Shown: positions 35,851-45,404 of the stretch, piece by piece
How the letters are laid out: every line of letters begins with the position of its first letter
Position numbering within the stretch: position 1 is the first letter of the stretch
Origin: Bacteroidales bacterium
GTDB taxonomy: Bacteria > Bacteroidota > Bacteroidia > Bacteroidales > Lentimicrobiaceae
Assembly (NCBI GenBank): GCA_016705005.1
Contig: JADIZB010000034.1
Span: forward strand, 1 to 64,000
Direction: 5' to 3'
DNA length: 64,000 nucleotides
Notes under the pieces: model-generated
Seen by the model: only the letters and a program-made list of their open reading frames with translations
Told to the model about the DNA's origin: nothing
The model's database searches: none
Position numbers and translations under genes: made by a program

Positions 35851-38800
35851 ATGAGCCATACGCTGAACATCATAATAAACGACCGGATTGTACAGGGAAC
35901 CGAAGGTGAAACCATTCTCGCCGTTGCACGACGCGAAGGACTGGAAATTCCGACACTCTGCGATGACCCCGCCTGGAACCCTATACCTCCTGCTATGTAT
36001 GCGTTGTTGAAATAGAAGGCATGCGCGGCATGCAGCCATCCTGCAGCACCCGCATCGCCGAAGGGATGAAGATAAAGACACACAGTGAAAAAGTTCTGAA
36101 AGCCCGCAAAACGGCGCTCGACCTGATGCTGAGCAACCATTACGCCGACTGCCTTGGTCCCTGCAAGCAAACCTGTCCTGCCGGCGTTGATGTTCAGGGT
36201 TACATTTCCCTGATTGAAAAAGGGATGTTCAGTGAAGCCATCGCCGTGATCAAGGAGACCAACCCCTTACCTGCCATCTGTGGTCGCGTTTGTGTCCGCC
36301 CCTGCGAGGTTGCCTGCCGCAGGAACCTGCTCGATGAAGGCGCTGCCGTTGGCATAGACTACCTGAAGCGTTTTGCTGCCGACTATGACCTGAACTCACC
36401 TGAAAAATACCGTCCGGTTTTAAAACCTGAAACCGGTAAAAAGGTAGCGGTGATCGGGGCAGGACCCGGAGGTCTCTCTGCCGCATTTTTCCTCAGAAAA
36501 GAAGGGCATTCGGTTGACATTTTCGAAGCCAGTCCCGCAGCAGGCGGATGGCTCAGGTATGGCATCCCGGAATACCGCCTGCCCAACGACCTGTTGCAGC
36601 GCGAAGTTGATAACATTACCGAAATGGGTGCAAACATCCATTACAACCAGCGGCTTGGCGAAACCGTCAGCTACAGCGAAATCAATGAAAAATACAATGC
36701 AACCATCCTTGCCATTGGTTCACAGCGTGGAACCTCCATCGGGTGCGAAGGCGACGATGCCGAAGGTGTATATGCCGGTACCGATTTTCTGAAATCGCTT
36801 GAGATGAATGCGGTAAAACCCGACTTCACGGGAAAAACCGTTGCCGTGATCGGCGGAGGCAATACAGCCATGGACTGCTGCCGGACATCACGAAGGCTGG
36901 GGGCTGAGAAGGTTTATGTGATCTACCGTCGCACCGAAAAAGAGATGCCTGCCAACCCGATCGAAATCCATGAATCGAAACTCGAAGGGGTGGAATATCT
37001 GTTTCTTACCCTACCGCTCAAAGTACAGAAAGACGAGAACGGCCGCATCAAATCCATGATCTGCATGCGGATGGAACTGGGTGAGCCAGATGCCTCGGGA
37101 CGCCGGCGACCGGTGCCCGTCGAAGGCAGCGAATTTATATTGCCTATAGATCTGGCACTGGCAGCGATCGGGCAAAAAACGGATGTGCATTTTCTGAATG
37201 ACATCAATTCCAATTCAACCGAAGGACAACTGGTTGTGAATAAATGGGGTGATCTGGATGCGGATAAAAATACCCTGCAGACCGGCATTCCTTCGATGTT
37301 TGCTGCCGGCGACGGCGTAACCGGTCCGGCAACGCTTATCCAGGCTGTTGCCCAGGCCCGGGTGGCTGCCTTAAGCTGCCATCAGTATCTGACAGGACAG
37401 GCCATTCAGCCGGCACCGAAGGAGTTTATGAGCCAACGCGAAACTTCAGGGAGCAGACCTTTGCTGACTTTTCGGAAAATTCGACCAGCAGCACAGGCAC
37501 GAAATGCCGGTACTGGAGCCTGACAACCGTTTCAATTTCAATGAAGTTGAACTGGGCTACGAAAATGAAGAAGTGGCTTTAAAGGAAGCAGCCCGCTGCC
37601 TTGAATGCGGTTGCACCGCCTATTTTGAATGCGACCTGAAGAAATACTCAACCGAATACGGCGCCGAACAGAAACACTATGAAGGCGAACACCGGGAATA
37701 TGATGTAGATTTCAGGCATCCATACATCGAGATCGACAACAACAAATGCATCCTGTGTGCCCGCTGTGTCAGAATCTGCCGCGAGGTTACCGGAGCCAAT
37801 GCGCTGGGCCTTGTCAACCGTGGATTTGACACCTATGTTGCCCCGAGTATGGGCGATTCGCTGGCTGATTCAAAATGCGAATCCTGTGGATTGTGTATCT
37901 CAACCTGTCCGACGGGAGCCATTTCAGAAAACAAACTATTCAAACCGGGACCGGTTAAAACCGAAAGTTTCAATACCATCTGCAACTATTGCTCGGTGGG
38001 TTGTACCCTTGAAGTGCACCATCGCAAGGGTTTTGTGATGGAAATCAAGGGAGCTGAAGGGCTGATCAACGACGACGGGAACATCTGCAGGTATGGAAGG
38101 TTCGGTTATCAGCACCTCAACGACAAAAGCCGCATCACCCGGCCGATGCTGAAGAAGAACGGCAAATTTGAACCTGTGTCATGGGAAGAGGCTTTCGCGC
38201 TCATCGAAAAAAACCTGAAGAACGGCAACCCCGACGAAAAAGCCTTCTTTGCGGGAGCAAGGCTTACCAACGAAGAGCAGTACCTTGTTCAAAAGCTGGC
38301 CAGAGCCGGGGCAAAGACCAACAACATCGGCAGTTTCCATTACCTGGGCAGGGGAACCAATTATACAAAACTATCCCGTGCCAATGTGCCCTTTGCTGAA
38401 CTGTCAGAAGCCCGCAGGGTATACCTGATCGGTTCGGAAATCAGCCGCGACAATGCCGTTGCCGGATTCCATATCTGGAACAACCATTTGCGCAATGGCC
38501 TGATTACCGATGTGGTGACGACCGAAGAGCAGAGTTCATCTGCCCACAAGGCTGATCATATCCTGAAGATAAAATCCTATTACCATTTTATCAAGGCTGT
38601 CAATCACTACCTGATATCACAAGGGTTGGAAAACGGTCTTTACATCCGCGATCTGATCGATAATTTCGACGAATACCGTGAGCATCTGCTGAAGGAATCA
38701 TGGGATGAACTGGTTAAAGCATCGGGCGTCGACCGACCCGAAACCATTATCCGGTTCGCGGTTGATTACAACAACGAAATGCATGCGGTTGTTATCTTCT

Positions 38801-39546
38801 CCGAAAAGGAATTGTCGGGCCGTACCTGCGCCGAGATCTTCAACATGGCCTGCATCACCGGCAAACATGGTAAAACGGGCAGCGGATTGATCCTGCTCAA
38901 GGAAAAGAACAATACCCACGGATTGCACGATATGGGCGTGATGCCCAACCTGGGACCCGGAGCCACCGACTGGAACGATCCGTTTAACCGCAGCACCTTT
39001 GCATTTCACTGGGGGGTCGATACTTTGCCCGACGGTCAGGGATGTACCCTGAACGGAATGCGCACCAACCGGTTCAGGCAACTGTATATCTTCGGCGAAG
39101 ATCCGGTGGGATGTGCCGTCAATACAGCAGAGACCGTCAATATGCTCTCAGGTAAAGAGTTTGTGGTGGTACAGGATCATTTTATGACTGAAACAGCTGA
39201 GCTGGCCGATCTGATTCTGCCGGCCACCTATGCTTTCGAATCGGGCGGAACCTTTACCAATTCGCAAAGGGTGATCCAGAAAGTTGACCGCAGCATGAAA
39301 TCACCGGTTGAATTTGAATCCTGGAAACAAACGGATGAACTGCTGTCGCGACTGGGTTTTGCCCCTACCGAATCGGTTGATGATGTGACGCTCGAAGTGG
39401 CTTCCATGTTGCCGAAGTATTGCACCAGCAGCAAACTGAAATTCCGGCTGACAGATGAAGACAACTTCAATCCGATGTTCCGCCATGGATGCGATTACCT
39501 GGGCAAAAGGTTTGATACGGAATTTGAGGAGATGTTCCGGAATTAG
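35851..39546 (+). CDS. Fused large subunit: 2Fe-2S / GltD (NfnB)-like / 2x[4Fe-4S] / molybdopterin-oxidoreductase-like, broken by three homopolymer deletions
   Basis: The restored length is about 1230 aa. In order: [2Fe-2S] domain (TLCDD ... SCYVC); GltD-type Cys region (DCLGPCKQTCPAGVDVQGYI, CGRVCVRPCEVACRR); FAD site VIGAGPGGLSAAFFLRKEGH and pyridine-nucleotide site VIGGGNTAMDCCR; RCLECGC; two [4Fe-4S] motifs (CILCARCVRIC, CESCGLCISTCP); Fe-S motif CNYCSVGC; then a ~430-residue molybdopterin-type domain. At the usual Cys/Sec position it reads NNIGSFHYLGRGTNYTKL, with neither residue. Single-base losses are inferred at 35967-35970 (C), 37441-37443 (A) and 37476-37479 (A). Canonical formate dehydrogenase activity is therefore unlikely, and no H-cluster motifs are present. 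Confidence 0.82.
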
Positions 39547-39669
39547 GTGAGTCACTTCAGATCAGATTATACCCTGACAACACAATAAGCCACTGGTTCG
39601 CTATACTCAATCAGGTTTGACGGATCCTGAGGATAAAACAGGACATTACCAAAATAGCAGGTTCTGGAA

Positions 39670-40272
39670 TCAGGGAAGTACGAAATTCCCTGAAACGGAT
39701 GTATTGTCATTAAAAGCCAGCAGCAATAAATAAGCACCCGGTGTATACCTGCCTGAAGGTAAACTTAGTCTGTTACCACTGATTTCTGTTTCCATAATTC
39801 TTTTACCATCACTGCTGTAGAGGACAGCCGTTCCGGTTCTGCCAGGAACATTATGGAAATAGATTTCTGTCTGACCTGTGCTGTCAGAAAATACAATGAA
39901 ACTGTTTTTGCCCAAATTCAGGTGTTCAAGTGGAACAATAGAGGAGAATCCATAATTTCCAAGCTCCAGCCGGTAATAATTGACTGTATTGACCCCCGGC
40001 AGACTGTCGGTAAATGTATAAGTAATGGGTGAATCCGGATTTCCACAAAAGCCGGGAATCCGGCCTATTTCAGTATAAAATAGACCATCGGTTGAACGTT
40101 CAATCCTTGTACCTTCACATAAACTACCACTCCTGAATGTCCATCTGAGAACCAGATAACTTCCTTCCTGATAACCCGAGAAATCCTGTAACAACGCATG
40201 AGGCTGGGCCACCACAAGATGGCTCTGGGAAAGAATTAACAATAACAGCAGGAGTAGTTTTACCGGTTTCAT
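39670..40272 (-). CDS. Small secreted protein with degenerate T9SS-like C-terminus
   Basis: The protein is 200 aa from ATG 40272. The upstream in-frame ATG at 40362 is rejected because it would bury the signal peptide (MKPVKLLLLLLLILSQSHLV). A beta-sandwich-like segment (YLVLRWTFRSGSLCEGTRIE ... YTFTDSLPGVNTVNYYRLEL) resembles Fn3-type domains. The tail (SGRYTPGAYLLLLAFNDN ... SGNFVLP) looks like a T9SS sorting domain but lacks the usual YPNP start. Function is unknown. It is probably exported. Confidence 0.7.
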   Translation of the reverse strand: MKPVKLLLLLLLILSQSHLVVAQPHALLQDFSGYQEGSYLVLRWTFRSGSLCEGTRIERSTDGLFYTEIGRIPGFCGNPDSPITYTFTDSLPGVNTVNYYRLELGNYGFSSIVPLEHLNLGKNSFIVFSDSTGQTEIYFHNVPGRTGTAVLYSSDGKRIMETEISGNRLSLPSGRYTPGAYLLLLAFNDNTSVSGNFVLP

Positions 40273-40431
40273 CAGCGTAGTATGATTGTATATTACATCA
40301 GTAACGAAGAATAAACAATCTGATTGCCCTGAAGTTTCATAAAATGAGGCGATACTGCACACAAAAAACGTTAATTCTTTGTTAAATCCGCCAACGGGAA
40401 ACCGAAACAGTTTAACCGGAAATCTGATTTC

Positions 40432-41451
40432 CTATTTGAGATTTTTCAATACTCCCAGCGTCCATTCAAGCATATCGTCTGTAAAGTCAAGATGGGTTAC
40501 AAACCGGATGGATTGCCTGTCGGTGGCAAAGGCCAGGATTCCATTTCCGGCAAGTGATTGCACCATTTCTGCAGCAGTCAGGGGCTGCTTCACCTGAAAA
40601 ATCAGAATGTTGGTCTCAACCGGCAGTACTTTGTCCACCCACGGCAGGTGCAGGAGTGTTTCGCCAATCAATTTTGCCCTTTTGTGATCATCCTTCAACC
40701 GGTCGGTATGATTTTCGAGTGCATACAACCCGGCTGCAGCCAGGTAACCGGCCTGACGCATTCCGCCGCCGAAGGATTTCCTTACCCGCCTGGCTTTCCT
40801 GATGAATTCAGTATTGCCCAGCAATACCGAGCCAACCGGCGCACCCAATCCTTTTGAAAGACATACCGATACACTGTCGAACAGGGCACCGCAATCAGCT
40901 GTTGATTGTCCGGTGACGGCAAGTGCATTGAAAATCCGGGCTCCATCCAGATGGTATTTCAGTCCATTGTTGCGGCAGATATGGCCGATGTCAGCCAATA
41001 CCTGGTTATCATAAACAGCCCCTCCCCCCTTGTTCATGGTATTCTCAACCTCAACCATGGCTGTACGTGGCCGGTGAACATCTTCCGGATTGATATGATC
41101 AAGCACGTCTTCGGCCCGGATCATGCCCCTGTCGCCATCGAGCAGGCAGACAGAAAGACCTGAATTGCTCATCAGACCGCCACCCTCATAATAATAAAGA
41201 TGCGATAGTTTATGCAGGATCACTTCTTCACCCGGTTGTGCATGCACCCTGGCAGCGATCTGGTTGGTCATGGTGCCCGAAGGGCAGAAAAGACCAGCCT
41301 CCTTGCCGAACATCACCGCAGTCTTGTTTTCAAGAGCCGCAATTGAAGGGTCTTCGCCAAATACATCATCACCGACGCTGGCTGAAAACATTGCTTCCAG
41401 CATCTCCGGTGTCGGTCGGGTTACTGTATCACTTCTGAGGTCTATGGTCAT
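40432..41451 (-). CDS. ltaE: Low-specificity L-threonine aldolase (PLP-dependent)
   Basis: The protein is 339 aa from ATG 41451 (MTIDLRSDTVTRPTPEML). An ATG six codons upstream lies on a probable promoter element and is rejected. Fold-type I aldolase landmarks are SDTVTRPTPEM, VGDDVFGEDPS, FCPSGTMTNQIA, HLDGARIFNALA and the PLP-lysine motif SVCLSKGLGAPVGS. It converts L-threonine or L-allo-threonine to glycine and acetaldehyde. It is a cytosolic, single-gene unit. Confidence 0.93.
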   Translation of the reverse strand: MTIDLRSDTVTRPTPEMLEAMFSASVGDDVFGEDPSIAALENKTAVMFGKEAGLFCPSGTMTNQIAARVHAQPGEEVILHKLSHLYYYEGGGLMSNSGLSVCLLDGDRGMIRAEDVLDHINPEDVHRPRTAMVEVENTMNKGGGAVYDNQVLADIGHICRNNGLKYHLDGARIFNALAVTGQSTADCGALFDSVSVCLSKGLGAPVGSVLLGNTEFIRKARRVRKSFGGGMRQAGYLAAAGLYALENHTDRLKDDHKRAKLIGETLLHLPWVDKVLPVETNILIFQVKQPLTAAEMVQSLAGNGILAFATDRQSIRFVTHLDFTDDMLEWTLGVLKNLK

Positions 41452-41468
41452 AAATGTCAATTTTGCCA

Positions 41469-41476
41469 CAAAGTTA
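41469..41476 (-). promoter_or_regulatory. Candidate -7 promoter element of the threonine aldolase gene
   Basis: The plus strand reads CAAAGTTA, which is TAACTTTG on the minus strand and fits TAnnTTTG. It ends 18 nt before the preferred start at 41451 and supports that start over the in-frame ATG at 41469. A -33 match is not evident. Confidence 0.4.
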
Positions 41477-41569
41477 AGAAAAGCGAAGGTTCTGTCTTGT
41501 TGTTATCACACCTCTGTGAGGTGGTCCTAAAAAAGCAGCCTATCAGAGGACATTAAAACAAATCTTTAT

Positions 41570-41960
41570 CATTGTACCCCCTCTGACTCCCCCTATGAAT
41601 AGGGGGAGAACCACAAATGGGATAATACTATTTTGTAAGATTTTGAAAAGTAGCAGAATCAGCCACCTCCCTATTCATAGGGAGGTTGGGGGGTACAAAT
41701 AACTAAAATTGTACCCCTCTGACTCCCCTAGAATAGGGGAGAACCACAAATGGGATAAACATTTTGTAGGATTTTGAAAAGTAGTAGAATCAGCCCCTCC
41801 TATTCATAGGGAGGATTGGGCTTGCCCGCAGGTGAATGGGGGCAAATAACTTAAAATTGCCCTCTATGAAGGGGGGAACTTTGGATTTAAGTGTCAGCCC
41901 TCCCTATTCATAGGAGGGGGGTTGGGGTGCCCCAGGAATGAAACCTGCCAGCCGGCAAGG
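41570..41960. repeat. Tandem ~145-bp repeat with two hairpins per unit
   Basis: Unit 1 starts at about 41573, unit 2 at about 41713, and a shorter third lies near 41855-41950. Each contains CTCTGACTCCCC followed by an inverted GGGGAG (hairpin 1), ACCACAAATGGGATAA, a TTTTGAAAAGTAG segment, and CTCCCTATTCATAGGGAGG (hairpin 2). Copies differ mostly in the length of C, G and T runs. No gene is visible between the threonine aldolase start and the C10 peptidase. Confidence 0.8.
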
Positions 41961-42052
41961 CAGGAGGCAGCGGGGGATGGTAAATATTCCAACAGCCCTC
42001 ACTGAAAACCCATTTAAAACAATCTGAATACAGAAAATCATTCGTTTTATAT

Positions 42053-42060
42053 TATTTTTG
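42053..42060 (+). promoter_or_regulatory. Candidate -7 promoter element (TATTTTTG)
   Basis: TATTTTTG fits TAnnTTTG and lies 52 nt before the ATG of the C10 peptidase. There is no clear -33 TTTG. The surrounding DNA is AT-rich. Confidence 0.35.
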
Positions 42061-42112
42061 ATCCTGCAGATTTCAAATTTGATCTGATATTCTGCTTAAG
42101 ATTTTTCCGGCT

Positions 42113-44221
42113 ATGAAAAATAACTTACTCCTGGTACTGACCCTCCTGTGTTTCAGCCTTAGTCAGGGTCAAACTGTAAATCATGATGAAGCAATTGCCA
42201 TCGGCAAAAACTTCTTCATGGAAAGATATATGATGCATCATCCTGACCAGGGGATAAAAGTTCAGGTCAGGAATGTCCATGATATCAATGCGGGAGGAAA
42301 ACCGGTGATGTACGCCGTAAACCTCATTCCGGAAGGTTACGTCCTGATATCTGCATCGCGTTTCACTTTCCCTGTTTTGGGTTATAGTATGACTGGCGTA
42401 TATACCGGAGAAAATGAACCTGAAAATTACCTTGCATGGACCCGGTATTTCGGCAGACAGGTTGAATTTGCTGATCAGTCAGAAAATCCTGCTCCTGAAA
42501 TTATCGCTGCAAGAAAAAAATATACAGAGAGTAACATCGATAAATTGTTACCTGCAGAAAATCTGATTGTTGAACCTATGCTGAACACAACCTGGGATCA
42601 GGGCAATTATTACAATGCAATGTGCCCTGCCGATGCGGGCGGACCAGGCGGACACTGCTGGGCCGGTTGTGTGGCTACTGCGGTGGGGCAACTGTTGTTC
42701 TATCACCGCTGGCCCAACCAGGGTATTGGTGAATACAGCTACACCCATCCCGTGTATGGAGTTCAGTATGCCAATTTCGGTGAAACCACCTACAACTGGA
42801 ATGGCATGGAAACCTCACTGAATGGCCCGAATAACCACATTGCACTGCTGCTGAATCACCTCGGGATTTCGTTTGATATGGATTACGGCCCCAACGGATC
42901 GGGCATGTGGAATCACAGTGCCGCCAATTCAATGCGCAATTTCTTCAGGTACGGACCTCAGACACAATATATTTTCCGTGACACCACCACCATGAACTGG
43001 GACAGCATCCTGACAACCAACCTCGACGCCCGGAAACCATTGTATTATGCTGGGTGGGAAGGAGTGGGTTCTCCAAATGGCCATGCGTTTGTCTGTGATG
43101 GCTATGCTCCTGATAATTTCTACCACTTCAACTGGGGTTGGAGCAGTTCTTATGATGGATATTTTCTTTTATCGGCACTCACCCCCGGAGGAAATAATTT
43201 CAATTTTGCCCAGGAGGTGATCAAAGACATTTACCCTGACACCCTGACCTATAACTATCCTGAATACTGCACAGGACCGGATACCCTCAACACCATTGCC
43301 GGTACCTTCAGCGACGGAAGCAACATGGTAAATTACACGGACAATTCAGATTGTTACTGGCTGATTCAGCCCGATGAACCGGACTTCGATTCCATTGTCT
43401 CCATCAATCTTGATTTCCCATTGGTCGACCTGGAACCCAATGACCGCATCAGGGTATACCAGGGGGCAGACACCACTGCCGTATTGATTGCAGACATTAC
43501 CGGAAGCAACTCCCCTTCTACCATCAATATTCCTGCGGCCTCGTTTCTCGTAAGGTTTACCAGTGATGTAACAGAAAATGCCGGTGGATTCCTGGGTTCC
43601 TACAAGAGTATTTTACCTGTATATTGCTACGGTACAACAACCTTCACCGATTCAGCAGGGGTGTTTGATGACGGAAGCGGCGATAAAAAATACAACAACA
43701 GCGCCATCTGCAAATGGAAAATTATACCCGAAAACCTGGTACCGCTTACGCTGACCTTCGAATCATTCAACACGGAAACAGACAATGATGTTCTTCGTGT
43801 TTATGATCTGGCATCCCAACAACTGGTTGCGACCTATTCCGGCGATTCTGTCCCCGGACCGCTGACCATCCCGGGTGGCAAGGCATACCTTGTTTTTATA
43901 ACCAACAAGCAGGTTACCGCTCCCGGATGGACCATCAGGTGGGCTCCGGAAGGAACAACCGGAATTGGTACAACATCCGGCAATGAACCCGTCATTTATC
44001 CCAATCCGGTAGCTGATCAGCTTTGGATCAGGCAGGACAATCGAACCGAAAAACAGCTTGAGATCAGGGTTTACAATACCAGCGGGTCACTGTTAAAAAA
44101 GGAGATCATCCAAACCGGTCATCAATCTGTGATCAATACAGGAAACCTGAAGGCCGGGATTTATTTTCTCACCATTTCCGATGAAACCGGTATCCATACT
44201 TTCCGGTTTGCAAAATTGTAA
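42113..44221 (+). CDS. C10-family cysteine peptidase (streptopain-like) with CUB-like domains and T9SS domain
   Basis: This 702-aa protein has a signal peptide (MKNNLLLVLTLLCFSLSQGQ) and a Spi-type inhibitory prodomain (about 22-130, containing YVLISASRFTFPVLGYS). The catalytic domain has nucleophile Cys186 (AGCVATAVGQLLFYH) and general-base His324 (NGHAFVCDGY), then FNWGWSSSYDGYF. Two CUB-like modules follow (TLNTIAGTFSDGSNMVNYTD; TFTDSAGVFDDGSGDKKYNN). The T9SS tail is PVIYPNPVADQLWI ... AGIYFLTISDE. It should be a secreted zymogen protease of the SpeB/interpain type. It converges with the zinc-ribbon gene, 25 nt away. Confidence 0.92.
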   Translation: MKNNLLLVLTLLCFSLSQGQTVNHDEAIAIGKNFFMERYMMHHPDQGIKVQVRNVHDINAGGKPVMYAVNLIPEGYVLISASRFTFPVLGYSMTGVYTGENEPENYLAWTRYFGRQVEFADQSENPAPEIIAARKKYTESNIDKLLPAENLIVEPMLNTTWDQGNYYNAMCPADAGGPGGHCWAGCVATAVGQLLFYHRWPNQGIGEYSYTHPVYGVQYANFGETTYNWNGMETSLNGPNNHIALLLNHLGISFDMDYGPNGSGMWNHSAANSMRNFFRYGPQTQYIFRDTTTMNWDSILTTNLDARKPLYYAGWEGVGSPNGHAFVCDGYAPDNFYHFNWGWSSSYDGYFLLSALTPGGNNFNFAQEVIKDIYPDTLTYNYPEYCTGPDTLNTIAGTFSDGSNMVNYTDNSDCYWLIQPDEPDFDSIVSINLDFPLVDLEPNDRIRVYQGADTTAVLIADITGSNSPSTINIPAASFLVRFTSDVTENAGGFLGSYKSILPVYCYGTTTFTDSAGVFDDGSGDKKYNNSAICKWKIIPENLVPLTLTFESFNTETDNDVLRVYDLASQQLVATYSGDSVPGPLTIPGGKAYLVFITNKQVTAPGWTIRWAPEGTTGIGTTSGNEPVIYPNPVADQLWIRQDNRTEKQLEIRVYNTSGSLLKKEIIQTGHQSVINTGNLKAGIYFLTISDETGIHTFRFAKL

Positions 44222-44246
44222 AAACAAGGTCACCCGGAAATCGAAA

Positions 44247-44684
44247 TTATTTTTCGCTGACAATCCCACTTTGCCCCGGCATCTCGAAAAGATGCAATCC
44301 TGAACCATGTTCCAGACATTCCATGATCCGCTTTTTGAATTTCCAGCAGGTCATCTGCCGGGTGTCGAGCCTACGTGAAAGCTCATAGCTGGAAATTTTT
44401 GGCGAACCACAAACCATCCAGGCAATTTCAAAGGCATCGGTAATGGGTATCCGACAGTGATTGAATATGGTATTTGCCGTGGCCGACTCATCCGATTTGC
44501 AGCGCGTACACCGTCTTGAATAAAGCGTCTTGCCCTGGCAGTAATTGGTATTGCCGCACTTCCGGCATACAAATCCGTCTTTCCATTTCTCCTCAGCAAT
44601 CACCTGCATACACATTGCCGGATCGGCAAACCGCTGCTTAAATGCCTCCTGATCTAATTCCCTGAATAAAAAAGAAAGATTCAT
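44247..44684 (-). CDS. Transposase-type zinc-ribbon protein (IS1595-like N-terminal domain, no DDE domain)
   Basis: This 145-aa protein has a four-Cys zinc ribbon (CRKCGNTNYC ... RRCTRCKSDESATANTIFNH) preceded by DPAMCMQVIAEEKWKDGFVC. A helix follows (AFEIAWMVCGSPKISSYELS ... TCWKFKKRIMECL). This matches the N-terminal portion of IS1595-family transposases, but the catalytic DDE/ISXO2 domain is absent. No terminal inverted repeats are visible within a few hundred bases. It could be a decayed transposase or a domesticated stand-alone DNA-binding protein. The intact frame between normal genes slightly favours the latter. Confidence 0.78.
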   Translation of the reverse strand: MNLSFLFRELDQEAFKQRFADPAMCMQVIAEEKWKDGFVCRKCGNTNYCQGKTLYSRRCTRCKSDESATANTIFNHCRIPITDAFEIAWMVCGSPKISSYELSRRLDTRQMTCWKFKKRIMECLEHGSGLHLFEMPGQSGIVSEK

Positions 44685-44800
44685 TACGTATTCTATTGGT
44701 TTTCAATATCAAATATATTGGCAGGGTGTTTGATATAACCATCTGCGATGCAAAAATAAAAATAATTAGTGATATTTATGCGATTTAAAAGAATTACTTT

Positions 44801-44808
44801 TATCTTTG
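44801..44808 (+). promoter_or_regulatory. Candidate Bacteroidota promoter (-7 TATCTTTG)
   Basis: TATCTTTG fits TAnnTTTG. A TTTATG-like -33 lies 20 nt upstream (44775-44780), the expected spacing. It is 36 nt before ATG 44845, which supports that start for the lipoprotein thioredoxin. Confidence 0.5.
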
Positions 44809-44844
44809 CAGCAGATTAATCATGAACTTAACCTCACAAATGAT

Positions 44845-45369
44845 ATGAACAAACGATTTTTCTCCATTCTGCTTATAGCCAGTGTCGGTCTCTTCAGCTG
44901 CGGATCTTCGGATGGCAAAAATGATCCCGGAAACGAAAATCAGTCGCAGACCACAGCTTCAGCTTCTGAAGGTGATGAGCCGGGCAAAGTAATACAGATG
45001 AACAAAGCCATGTTTATTGAGAAAGTATTCAACTATGAAGAAAATCCCAACGACTGGAAATACAGGGGCACCAAACCCTGCATCATCGACTTTTACGCCG
45101 ACTGGTGCGGGCCCTGCAAGAAAGTTGCACCGATAATGTCGGAACTGGCCGCCCAATACAAAGATCAGATTGTCATCTATAAGGTAAATACTGATCAGGA
45201 ACGTGAACTTGCGCAGATATTCAATATCCGCAGTATTCCCTCCATTCTCTACTGCCCGGCCGAAGGAAAGCCCCAGATGACCATGGGTGCATTGCCAAAA
45301 GCTGAATTCGAAAAGATGATCACGGAGTTGTTGCTTGCACCCGTTGCTGAATCAACTCCACAGAAATAA
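44845..45369 (+). CDS. Thioredoxin-domain lipoprotein
   Basis: The protein is 174 aa from ATG 44845. The in-frame ATG at 44806 falls on the probable promoter. The lipobox has Cys19 (GLFSC). A charged, low-complexity linker is followed by a thioredoxin fold with active site WCGPCK (Cys88, Cys91) and the cis-Pro region IRSIPSILYCPAEGKPQMTM. It would act in periplasmic thiol-disulfide exchange. It sits 35 nt upstream of a second thioredoxin of very similar core sequence, so the pair probably arose by duplication and serves two compartments. Confidence 0.9.
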   Translation: MNKRFFSILLIASVGLFSCGSSDGKNDPGNENQSQTTASASEGDEPGKVIQMNKAMFIEKVFNYEENPNDWKYRGTKPCIIDFYADWCGPCKKVAPIMSELAAQYKDQIVIYKVNTDQERELAQIFNIRSIPSILYCPAEGKPQMTMGALPKAEFEKMITELLLAPVAESTPQK

Positions 45370-45404
45370 CTCACCGATTCTAAAACCAAAAAGAATAAAC
45401 AATA

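Noticed and set aside
37504..39546. Separate formate dehydrogenase gene starting at 37504
   Set aside because: The ATG is internal. The preceding frame continues into it after two one-base repairs in A runs. The Cys/Sec of formate dehydrogenase is absent.
33479..39546. [FeFe]-hydrogenase HydABC
   Set aside because: No H-cluster motifs (TSCCP, MPCxxK, ExMxCxGGC) occur in the large subunit, which instead ends in a molybdopterin-type domain.
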